A stretch of DNA of 64,000 bases, taken from contig NZ_CP108055.1 in the NCBI RefSeq assembly GCF_036174265.1, positions 9,548,001 through 9,612,000 of the forward strand, written 5' to 3'. Position 1 is the first letter of the stretch. The number at the start of each line of letters is the position of its first letter. This document shows positions 52,965 to 60,086 of the stretch, piece by piece. A model generated the notes under the pieces. That model saw nothing but the letters and a program-made list of their open reading frames with translations, ran no database searches and was not told where the DNA came from. The position numbers and the translations under genes were made by a program. The stretch is from Streptomyces sp. NBC_00285 (GTDB taxonomy: Bacteria > Actinomycetota > Actinomycetes > Streptomycetales > Streptomycetaceae).

Positions 52965-52983
52965 CATATCTGTCTACGATATG
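52965..52983 (+). promoter_or_regulatory. Inverted repeat upstream of the peptidoglycan-binding protein gene
   Basis: CATATC-N7-GATATG, 26 bp before the GTG start, in a short AT-rich patch. A possible operator; no matching regulator is adjacent. Confidence 0.35.
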
Positions 52984-53008
52984 AAGATCGTACGGAGAGG
53001 GGTGGCGC

Positions 53009-53929
53009 GTGACTGAACCACCGGTCCTCGTCTGCCCGGAATGCGGGACGCCCCGGGCGGCGGACGGCACTCCTGCCTGCTCCTGCGCCCACCGCGCCTC
53101 CGAGGCCCATCTGGAGTCCCGTGCGGCCGAGGCCGCGGCCGCCGAGGACTTCGATCCGGTGCGCATACGACCGTTCGTGGAGGTCGGCGAGGAACCGACG
53201 GAGCCGGCGGGGGATCCGGAAAGTCCGGACGAGGCAGGGGAGTTGACCGGAACCCCTCTGATGTCCACCGACGTGGTACGAACCGAGGCCTCGCCGCTCG
53301 ACGGGCCGCCCGCGGACCTCCCGGCCTCCGGCGCCCCGGACCGCCGCAAGCGGCGCACGGTGCTCGTCGCCGGAGTGGGGGCGGCCGTTGCCGTCCTGGT
53401 GACGGGCGGATTCATCAGTGGGCTCTTCACCTATGACGGCCCGGAGCGGGACGGTTCCGTGGCAGGTGGCGTGCGGGCCGGTGTTCCGGAGGAACCGCCT
53501 GCCTCGGGCAGGCCGTCCGCCATGGCCTCCTCTCCCACGGCGACCCCCACGCAGTCGTCCGCGCCGCCCACCTCCTCGGCGAGCGCGGAACCGGGCGGCA
53601 GTGCGAGCCCGACGGCCACCGCCACCACCACTCCCGTCGGCATCCCGTCCAGCGTCGCCGCCACCGCCACGGCGGCACCGAGGCCGACCGCGTCGAACAG
53701 CAGGCCGCTCGTCCTCCGCCTCGGCGACCAAGGGCCCGAGGTCGTCGAACTCCAGCTCCGCCTGCGGCAGATCGGCTTCTACGACGGCGACGCCGACGGC
53801 GACTTCGACCAGGACGTCGAGAGCGGGGTCCGCTCCTACCAGGTCGCCCGCCTGGTCCTTCAGGACGAGTCCGGCGTGTATGGCGCGGCGACGCGCGCCT
53901 TGCTCGAATCGGAGACCTCGCAGCCGTGA
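53009..53929 (+). CDS. Peptidoglycan-binding-domain membrane protein with N-terminal zinc ribbon
   Basis: A 306-residue protein in four parts: a Cys4-type ribbon (VCPECGTPRAADGTPACSCAH), an acidic linker with FDPVRIRPFV, a membrane helix at about 114-135 (VLVAGVGAAVAVLVTGGFISGLF as core, split), a long Ser/Thr/Ala/Pro-rich spacer, and a C-terminal peptidoglycan-binding domain 1 (LRLGDQGPEVVELQLRLRQIGFYDGDADGDFDQ in two parts). It is anchored in the membrane with the wall-binding part outside. Similar Streptomyces proteins are encoded next to serine/threonine kinases or sigma factors, but none is here. GTG start with GGAGAGGGG upstream. Confidence 0.85.
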   Translation: MTEPPVLVCPECGTPRAADGTPACSCAHRASEAHLESRAAEAAAAEDFDPVRIRPFVEVGEEPTEPAGDPESPDEAGELTGTPLMSTDVVRTEASPLDGPPADLPASGAPDRRKRRTVLVAGVGAAVAVLVTGGFISGLFTYDGPERDGSVAGGVRAGVPEEPPASGRPSAMASSPTATPTQSSAPPTSSASAEPGGSASPTATATTTPVGIPSSVAATATAAPRPTASNSRPLVLRLGDQGPEVVELQLRLRQIGFYDGDADGDFDQDVESGVRSYQVARLVLQDESGVYGAATRALLESETSQP

Positions 53930-53939
53930 GCGCCGGGAA

Positions 53940-54509
53940 CTACCTCCGGTGCCCGTCGGACGGATGCGCCCAGTCGTGGGGGCGCGGGATCGGGCTCGGT
54001 GGCACGGGAGTTGAGAGTGATGGGATCAATGCCCCGCCACTGGCCCGTCCTGATCCGGTCCTCCAGGGCGTGCAGGGCGGCGATCTGCTCGCCGCGACTG
54101 AACGTGCAGTGGCCCGCATTGGCGACACCGCCCTGGACCAGCCGCACATGGACAGCGAACCTGCGTGGCCCTGCGACTGCTGGTCTGGCACCGCCTCGGT
54201 GGCCGCCCGGCCGGTGATGGCGTACGAGGACCCGATGAGTGCGTAACCCTGGTGCAGCAACAGGGACTTCGTGGCGTCGTCGGGCGCGTTGTGCGCGGGG
54301 TTGGGGATGCCGGCCGGGGTGTAGCCGTGACTGTGGAGCAGGACCGTGCCGTTCCAGCCGGCCGGTACGTCCATGAGGCAGGTCGCGCCCGACGGCAGAC
54401 GGCCTTCGACGTGAACGTCCGTGGCGGCGTGGGCGGTTGGGGCGATGGGGGTGACGAGCAGCAGTACGGCGACGGTGAGGATCGTGCGGGTGTGGATGCG
54501 GGGCTTCAC
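53940..54509 (-). pseudogene. Alpha/beta-hydrolase remnant with internal deletion and frame change
   Basis: The start encodes an exported protein: signal IHTRTILTVAVLLLVTPIAPTAHA, then VPAGWNGTVLLHSHGYTPAG and LLHQGYALIGSSYAITGRAATEAV, matching the N-terminus of secreted tannase-like hydrolases. After about 110 residues the frame shifts: the continuation VQGGVANAGHCTFSRGEQIAALHALEDRI (in another frame, about 54130-54000) is the C-terminus of the same family. The middle, including the catalytic Ser and Asp, is missing. This is therefore a decayed gene with a deletion of roughly 250 codons joined out of frame. Confidence 0.7.
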
Positions 54510-54599
54510 GAGGTGGGGGCTGCTTCGGTGCAGTCCGTCTTTGTTTCGGTCGGGGGCGCTGACACCGCGAAGGTAGGCGTGTACATTGCGGGCGTCAAT

Positions 54600-54614
54600 G
54601 ATGTGCACAACATC
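54600..54614 (+). promoter_or_regulatory. Inverted repeat upstream of the interrupted binding-protein gene
   Basis: GATGT-N5-ACATC with TCAATG copies on either side, 46 bp before the lipoprotein start. Possible operator of the gene that the IS element has since disrupted. Confidence 0.35.
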
Positions 54615-54660
54615 AATGGGCGGGTCGTGAGGTGTTCTGCCGCCTCGTCAGGAGGGCCCC

Positions 54661-55073
54661 ATGCACAGGCACTTGCTCGGACTCGCCGTTGCGGTGGTGA
54701 CCCTCGTGGGCGCCGCCGGGTGCGGATCGTCGGACTCCGGCAGCGGCGGCACCTCGTCCGCCGGCGGAGCGAAGAAGACACAGGTCACGGTCGGGGTCAT
54801 CCCCATCGTCGACGTGGCGCCGCTCTACCTGGGACAGAAGAAGGGGTTCTTCGCCAGCCGCGGGATCGAGCTGAAGATGGTGACCGCGCAGGGCGGCGCG
54901 GCGATCATCCCCGGTGTGGTGAGCGGGCAGTTCCAGTTCGGCTTCAGCAACACCACGTCTCTGATGCTCGCGCAGACCAAGGGCGTTCCCGTGAAGTCCG
55001 TGGTCAACGGGGCCGCTTCCAACGGCAAGGTGGGGGCCGACGTCACCGGCGTCCTGGTGAAGAAGGACAGTCC
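54661..55073 (+). pseudogene. ABC transporter substrate-binding lipoprotein (NMT1/SsuA type), 5' part, interrupted by IS110 element
   Basis: The N-terminal 138 codons of a NitT/TauT-type binding protein: lipobox GAAGC (Cys21), then VTVGVIPIVDVAPLYLGQKKGFFASRGIELKM, typical of the NMT1/SsuA fold. The reading is cut after GTG AAG AAG GAC AGT CC, and continues into IS DNA to a stop 28 nt later. The 3' part resumes at 56513 in register: 413 + 565 nt = 978 nt, a 325-residue protein, if the element is removed leaving one AGTCC. Family length is about 320-340, so nothing else is lost. No ATPase or permease genes are next to it. Confidence 0.9.
55069..55073 (+). repeat. Left copy of AGTCC shared by target and element
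   Basis: AGTCC occurs at both junctions (also 56508-56512). One copy belongs to the target and one to the element end; the recombination core lies inside it. Confidence 0.7.
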
Positions 55074-55080
55074 TACCTTT

Positions 55081-55275
55081 CAAGGCGTGGGTCTGATCTG
55101 ATCGTTCGTAGGATCAGAGGGGCCCGGGGGCTCCGGGTATGGCTGTAAAGGCTGAGCCGACAGATGGCTTACGGGACTTGGCCGCCCAGAGCCCCGCGAC
55201 GACTCGACCGCTGATTGGGAGACGCGACTCGATCGCTGCTGTAGGACAACGTCGGCGAGGTCGTCTGCGGGATCA
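55081..55275 (+). ncRNA. Predicted bridge RNA of the IS110 element
   Basis: Left-end noncoding RNA with two guide loops. Order and polarity fit the rule established for IS621: GACAG (55159-55163) repeats the left target top strand; ACGGGACT (55171-55178) is complementary to the right target AGTCC|CGT; ATTGGGA (55214-55220) repeats the element's right end (56501-56507); GTAGGAC (55241-55247) is complementary to GTCCTAC at the element's left junction (55070-55076). The donor loop is closed by GACGAC (55198)/GTCGTC (55260) and CGAC/GTCG, with an apical GCGA/TCGC stem; the target loop by GGCT/AGCC and GCC/GGC. A 5' stem CTGATC/GATCAG lies at 55098-55117. Ends are approximate. Confidence 0.75.
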
Positions 55276-55302
55276 ATGTCAGACGAACTGGCGGAGGGGC
55301 AT

Positions 55303-56493
55303 ATGTCCGAGATCTGGGCCGGGGTGGACATCGGCAAGACGCATCATCACACCGTGGTGATCAATGCAGAGGGCGAGCGGTTGCTGTCCCGCCGGACCCT
55401 GAACGACGAGAGTGAGCTGCTGGCGCTGATCGGCGAAGTGCTGGCGATATCCGACGATGCGCTTTGGGCCGTCGATCTCAACCACGGGGGCGCCGCCCTG
55501 CTGATCGGCCTGCTCATCGCCCACGACCAGCCAGTCGCCTACCTCACCGGCCTGGCGGTTCACCGAGCCTCGGCCACCTATCGGGGCGAGGGGAAGACCG
55601 ACGCGAAAGACGCCTTCGTCATCGCCGACCAGGCCCGCGTCCGCCGGGACCTGGGACTGCTCAGGCCCGGGGAAGAGATCGCTGTCGACCTGCGCACCCT
55701 GACCACCCGGCGCCTTGACGTGGTCTTCGACCGCACCCGGCAGATCAACCGCCTCCGGGCCCAACTGCTGGAGATATTCCCTGCGTTGGAACGGGCGCTG
55801 GACTTGACCAACAAGGGTCCTGCGATCCTTCTGACCGGCTACCAGACGCCGTCAGCGATCCGCCGCGCAGGCGCGAAGCGGATCGAGACCTGGCTGAAGA
55901 ACCGCAAGGTCAAAGGTGCCGCCGCACTCGCTCACATCGCCGTGGAAGCCGCCCGGGCCCAGCACACCACGCTGCCCGGCGAGAAACTGGCCGCCGCGAT
56001 GGTGGCCCGCCTCGCGAAGGCGGTGCTGGCCCTCGACGAGGAGGTCGCGGAACTCGACGCCCTGGTCGAGGCCCGGTTTTGCGAACATCCCCACGCCGAG
56101 GTGATCCGCAGCCTGCCCGGTATGGGGCCCAGGCTCGGCGCCGAGTTCATCGCCGCGACGGGTGGCGACATGGATGCCTTCGGCAGTGCCGACCGCCTGG
56201 CCGGCTTCGCCGGCCTGGCCCCGCAGCCCCGCGACTCCGGCCGCGTAAGCGGCAACCTGCGCAGACCCCGCCGCTACCACCGCGGCCTGCTGCGGGCCAT
56301 GTACTTGTCGGCGATGGCCAGCCTCAAGTCCTGCCCCGCCTCCAAGACGTACTACCAGCGAAAGCGGAGCGAAGGAAAGGGGCACAAGCAGGCTCTCCTC
56401 GCCCTCGCACGTCGACGCATCAACGTTCTGTGGGCGATGATCCGCGACAGCGAGTGCTATCACTCCTCACTTCCCACCACAGAAGCGGCTTGA
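55303..56493 (+). CDS. IS110-family bridge-RNA-guided recombinase
   Basis: A 396-residue transposase/recombinase. The N-terminal RuvC-like DEDD domain has Asp9 (WAGVDIGKTHH), an acidic residue at 58 (WAVDLNHGG; Asp rather than the usual Glu), and Asp100/Asp103 (GKTDAKDAF), nearly the same numbering as D11/E60/D102/D105 in IS621. A coiled-coil middle (residues about 200-260) precedes the C-terminal Tnp domain with LPGMGPRLGAEFIAATGGD and LAGLAPQPRDSGRVSG, where Ser312 or Ser316 is the likely nucleophile. Start ATG 55303 with GGAGGGG upstream; ATG 55276 is an alternative. The stop overlaps the TTGACA of the right end. Confidence 0.92.
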   Translation: MSEIWAGVDIGKTHHHTVVINAEGERLLSRRTLNDESELLALIGEVLAISDDALWAVDLNHGGAALLIGLLIAHDQPVAYLTGLAVHRASATYRGEGKTDAKDAFVIADQARVRRDLGLLRPGEEIAVDLRTLTTRRLDVVFDRTRQINRLRAQLLEIFPALERALDLTNKGPAILLTGYQTPSAIRRAGAKRIETWLKNRKVKGAAALAHIAVEAARAQHTTLPGEKLAAAMVARLAKAVLALDEEVAELDALVEARFCEHPHAEVIRSLPGMGPRLGAEFIAATGGDMDAFGSADRLAGFAGLAPQPRDSGRVSGNLRRPRRYHRGLLRAMYLSAMASLKSCPASKTYYQRKRSEGKGHKQALLALARRRINVLWAMIRDSECYHSSLPTTEAA

Positions 56494-56512
56494 CATAAGC
56501 ATTGGGAAGTCC

Positions 56513-57077
56513 CGTGAAGTCGGCCAAGGACCTGGCCGGGCGCACGGTCGCCGTGAACACGCTCCAGAACATCGGGGACACCACGGTCCGTGAGTCGGTG
56601 CGACTGGACGGCGGCGATCCGGCGAAGGTGAAGTTCGTCGAGATCCCCTTCGACCAGATGCCGGCCGCCCTGGACGGCGGTCGCGTGGACGCCGCGTGGA
56701 TGGGTGAACCGGCCCAGACCGTGGCCAAGGCGCAGGGCGCGCGGGTCATCGCCTCGCCCTTCGCCGAGACCGACCCGAAGCTGACCGTCGCGACGTACTT
56801 CACCTCGACGAAGATCGTGCAGCAGGACCCCGCCCTGGTGAAGAACTTCACCGAAGCCATGACGGAGTCGCTGCAGTACGCCACCGGCCATCCGGACGAG
56901 GCCCGGCAGATCCTCACCACCTACACCAAGATCAGCGGCGATGTGCTGACCGGGCTCATCCTCCCCAGCTGGCCTGCCCAGGTGGACACGGCCTCCCTGG
57001 AGAAGCTCGCTGCCCTCGGTGAGCAGGACGGCATCTTCAGCGGCAAGAAGCCCGACATCCAGGCCCTGTTCTCCTGA
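56513..57077 (+). pseudogene. ABC transporter substrate-binding lipoprotein, 3' part after the IS110 element
   Basis: The remaining 188 codons of the interrupted binding protein: VKSAKDLAGRTVAVNTLQNIGDTT, LDGGRVDAAWMGEPAQTVAKAQG, LTVATYFTSTKIVQQDPALVKNF and a normal C-terminus. The sequence is undamaged, so the insertion is probably recent. A TTG at 56502 in the element could allow some translation of this half, but without signal peptide it would be inactive. No transporter partner follows within 215 bp, which is noncoding. Confidence 0.9.
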
Positions 57078-57292
57078 CCCGACTCACGGCTCGGGTCACC
57101 GGTCGGCGGTTCGCGGCTGGGGCCCCTCGCCGTGCTCCTCGGTCTGGAGGACGACCTGCCGGAGCCCGTCCGTCGGGCTCCGGCGCCGGCTTCTCGGCGG
57201 TGGCCGGGGTGCGCTTCGTAAGTCCCGCCTGTCCAGCGACGCCTGGCACGCGCGCCCCGACCCATCCGGTGTCGAAGCACGCGCTAGCCGTT

Positions 57293-58447
57293 CTATGCCT
57301 GCTGTTCGGCCCAGAGGTCCGTGTCCCAGTCCATGAGCCGGGCGAGGTCCTCGTCGGAGGGCCGGGAGGCGGCGGAGGGGGTGTGGGTGCCCCGGGAGAT
57401 GTTGCCGCTGACGGTGATGTTGTGTTCCACGCGGGGACGGCGCAGCGTCTCGTAGAGGGCGAGCGCGGCATCGGTGTCCGGCGCGTCCCGCAGGGACTTG
57501 GCGAGGACGACCGCGTCCTCCAGCGCCATCGAGGCACCCTGGCCGGTCGCAGGCGAGGCCGCGTGGGCGGCGTCGCCGATGAGCAGGGTCCGTCCGGAGC
57601 GCCACGGGGTGCCGGTGGGGATCTCGCTGGCGTTGGTGACCATCAGGTCGTCGGCGGTGGCCGCGACGATGCCCGCGACCGGGGTGGCGTCCTTGCGCAG
57701 CAGCGGCAGCAGTCGCTCACGCCAGTCGGCGGGCGTCCCCTGCGCCAACTCCTCGGCGGACAGCGGGTCACCGGTCACCCGGGCGAACCAGTACGTCTCG
57801 CCGTCCGGCGACACCGCGTACCCGAAGGCGGCCCCGCTGCCGCGGACCATGGTGATGCAGGCGTCCGGGCCGGAAGGAGCAGCGGCGCGCGTGTAGCCGT
57901 AGAAGACGTACTGGCCGGCGTGGAACGGCTGGGTCCCGGGTGAGAACGACCGCCGTACGGCGGAGTTCAGGCCGTCGGCGCCGATCAGCAGGTCGCCGAT
58001 CGCGGTGGTGCCGTCGGTGAAGTGCGCGATGGTCCCGTCGGGGCCGCCCTCGGCGGAGGCGAACCGGGCGCCGTGCCGGACGGTGATGCCCCGGCGCACG
58101 GCCTCCGCCTGGAGCGCGGTGTTGAGGTCGCCGCGGCGCAGGCAGCGGTAGTGCAGCCGCGGGTCACCGGTGTCGCCCATCGGCGCGTGCGCCACCTCGG
58201 TGCCGGTGTCGTCAAGGACCCGCAGCGAGGTCAGCGGAAAGCCGGTCGCGGTGACCGCCGCGGACGCGTCGAGCTGGGCGAGGGCGCGCATGCCGTTGCT
58301 CGCCAGGGTGAGGAAGGCGCCGATGTCCTCGGCCGAGTCCGGATGGGCCTCGTGCACCGTGACCTCGAAGCCCGCCTTGTGCAGCGCCAGAGCCGTCGCC
58401 GTACCGGCGATACCGCCGCCGATGACCAGTACGCGTGCCACACCCAC
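57293..58447 (-). CDS. FAD-dependent monooxygenase
   Basis: A 384-residue class A flavoprotein hydroxylase. FAD motifs: RVLVIGGGIAGTATALALHKAG (GxGxxG), the second motif GADGLNSAVRRSF (DG fingerprint) and LLIGDAAHAASPATGQGASMALEDA. Such enzymes hydroxylate aromatic compounds or tetracyclines using NAD(P)H and O2; the substrate is not evident. The start is one of two close GTG codons (58447 or 58441). Monocistronic; separated from the upstream reductase gene by a strong hairpin. Confidence 0.88.
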   Translation of the reverse strand: MGVARVLVIGGGIAGTATALALHKAGFEVTVHEAHPDSAEDIGAFLTLASNGMRALAQLDASAAVTATGFPLTSLRVLDDTGTEVAHAPMGDTGDPRLHYRCLRRGDLNTALQAEAVRRGITVRHGARFASAEGGPDGTIAHFTDGTTAIGDLLIGADGLNSAVRRSFSPGTQPFHAGQYVFYGYTRAAAPSGPDACITMVRGSGAAFGYAVSPDGETYWFARVTGDPLSAEELAQGTPADWRERLLPLLRKDATPVAGIVAATADDLMVTNASEIPTGTPWRSGRTLLIGDAAHAASPATGQGASMALEDAVVLAKSLRDAPDTDAALALYETLRRPRVEHNITVSGNISRGTHTPSAASRPSDEDLARLMDWDTDLWAEQQA

Positions 58448-58527
58448 CCCGTTCGTTCCGTGTCCGCCCGCACGGTCGCACAGACAGGGAAGGAACGACC
58501 GGACGGCGGCGAGGGTTCCGTGAACAG

Positions 58528-58581
58528 CGCGACGCCGGTCGCGCCGCGCCCCTGCGGGGCCGTGGCACGACCGGCGTCGCG
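58528..58581 (-). terminator. Terminator after the FprA-type reductase gene
   Basis: A perfect 14-bp stem (arms 58528-58541 and 58568-58581; core GCGACGCCGGTCG) with a 26-nt loop begins 7 nt past the stop of the reductase gene on the minus strand. Confidence 0.65.
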
Positions 58582-58587
58582 TTCGGA

Positions 58588-59952
58588 TCAGGCGCCGCTC
58601 TCCCGCAGCATGTCCTCGCGCTCGACGAGCTTCACGCGCTCGCGGCCCTGGGGCTCACCCAGCGCCTTCTCGGCGGCGTCCAGCTTGTACCAGCCCTCCC
58701 AGGTGGTGAAGCGGACGTTGCGCTCGGCGAGGAATGCGTCCACGGCCTCCGGCTCGGGCGAACCGGGGCTCTGCAGACGGTCGTTCGCGAAGTCGTCCAG
58801 CAGGTTGGACACCGTCTCGTTGGCGTCGCCCTTGGTGTGGCCGATGAGACCCACCGGGCCGCGCCGGATCCAGCCGGTGACATACGTCGACTTCAGGTGC
58901 TCGCCGCTCTCCTGAAGGACGCGGCCACCGTCGTCCGGGACCGTGCCCGAGTCGATGTCCCAGGGCAGCTTGGGGAGCTTGTCGGACAGGTAGCCGACCG
59001 CGCGGTAGACCGCGGTGACGTCCCATTCCTTGAACTCGCCGGTGCCCTTGACGTTGCCGGTGCCGTCGAGGGCGGTGCGCTCGGTGCGCAGGCCGACGAC
59101 CTGGCCGTCCTCGCCGAGGATCTCGGTGGGCGACTCGAAGAAGTGCAGGAAGAGCTTGTGCGGACGGTCGCCGACGTCGCGGATCGCCCAGTTCTCCAGG
59201 GTCTTGGCGACCATGTCGGCCTGCTTGTTGCCGCGCCGGGTCTCGATCGAGCCCGCGTCGTAGTCGATGTCCTCGGGGTCGACGATGACCTCGATGGTGG
59301 GGGAGTGGTCCAGCTCGCGCAGCTCCATCGGGGAGAACTTCGCCTGCGCCGGGCCGCGGCGCCCGAAGACGTGGACCTCCAGCGCCTTGTTGGCCCTGAG
59401 TCCCTCGTGGACGTTCGGCGGGATCTCCGTGGGCAGCAACTCGTCGGCCGTCTTGGCCAGGATGCGCGCCACGTCCAGGGCGACGTTGCCGACGCCGAGC
59501 ACCGCGACCTTCTCGGCCTCCAGCGGCCAGGTCCGCGGCACGTCCGGGTGGCCGTCGTACCAGGACACGAAGTCGGCGGCGCCGTACGAGCCGTCGAGCT
59601 CGACGCCCGGTATGCGCAGCTCGCGGTCGGCCGTCGCGCCCGTGGAGAAGATCACGGCGTCGTAGAACGCGCGCAGGTCGTCCAGGCTGATGTCGGCCGG
59701 GTAGTCGACGTTGCCGAACAGGCGGATCTGCGGCTTGTCGAGCACCTGGTGCAGGGCCTTGATGATTCCCTTGATCCGGGGGTGGTCCGGTGCCACGCCG
59801 TAACGGATCAGTCCGAACGGGGCCGGCATCCGCTCGAAGAGGTCGATGGACACGCCGGGGTCGGCGGCCACACCGGACTTGAGCAGCGCGTCGGCGGCGT
59901 AGATCCCGGCGGGGCCGGCTCCGACGATGGCTACCCGCAGGGGGCGGGGCAT
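58588..59952 (-). CDS. fprA: FAD-dependent ferredoxin--NADP+ reductase, FprA type
   Basis: A 454-residue reductase that passes electrons from NADPH to ferredoxins, supporting P450s and iron-sulfur enzymes. It matches mycobacterial FprA in length and motifs: VAIVGAGPAGIYAADALL (FAD), FERMPAPFGLIRYGVAPDHPRIK, the NADP loop VLGVGNVALDVARIL with VFGRRGPAQAKF, and WIRRGPVGLIGHTKGDANET at the C-terminus. ATG 59952 has AGGGAACC upstream; an upstream in-frame start adds eight residues. A candidate DmdR/IdeR iron box 45 bp before the start suggests regulation by iron. Confidence 0.9.
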   Translation of the reverse strand: MPRPLRVAIVGAGPAGIYAADALLKSGVAADPGVSIDLFERMPAPFGLIRYGVAPDHPRIKGIIKALHQVLDKPQIRLFGNVDYPADISLDDLRAFYDAVIFSTGATADRELRIPGVELDGSYGAADFVSWYDGHPDVPRTWPLEAEKVAVLGVGNVALDVARILAKTADELLPTEIPPNVHEGLRANKALEVHVFGRRGPAQAKFSPMELRELDHSPTIEVIVDPEDIDYDAGSIETRRGNKQADMVAKTLENWAIRDVGDRPHKLFLHFFESPTEILGEDGQVVGLRTERTALDGTGNVKGTGEFKEWDVTAVYRAVGYLSDKLPKLPWDIDSGTVPDDGGRVLQESGEHLKSTYVTGWIRRGPVGLIGHTKGDANETVSNLLDDFANDRLQSPGSPEPEAVDAFLAERNVRFTTWEGWYKLDAAEKALGEPQGRERVKLVEREDMLRESGA

Positions 59953-59997
59953 GATCAGGTTCCCTTCGAGCGACAACAGATCAACTCGGGGGAAGCC

Positions 59998-60016
59998 TAA
60001 GTTAAGGCAAGCCTAA
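59998..60016 (-). promoter_or_regulatory. Candidate iron box (DmdR/IdeR type)
   Basis: On the minus strand TTAGGCTTGCCTTAACTTA matches the 19-bp iron-box consensus TTAGGTTAGSCTAACCTAA at 15 positions. It precedes the ferredoxin reductase gene, a sensible target for iron repression. Overlapping TAAG/GCC copies make a second offset box possible. Confidence 0.5.
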
Positions 60017-60086
60017 GTCGGTACGCGGGTCCGGTCTATGGACTCATAAGACCGCTTTATGAGTGAGTGAGGAACGTCGACGCCGT

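Larger units (their letters stand above)
55074..56512 (+). mobile_element. IS110-family insertion sequence
   Basis: A 1439-bp insertion (counting one AGTCC) without terminal inverted repeats, carrying a DEDD/Ser recombinase of the IS110 family. It has a long noncoding left end (229 nt before the recombinase start) and only a 14-nt right end after the stop, the arrangement of the IS110 group, whose guide RNA is encoded in the left end. Boundaries come from the interrupted lipoprotein gene, which is restored in frame by removing this segment. The insertion is in the sense orientation of the host gene. Confidence 0.9.

Noticed and set aside
54510..54660. TPP riboswitch in front of the NMT1-type binding protein
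   Set aside because: The leader has no recognisable thi-box elements, only a short inverted repeat.
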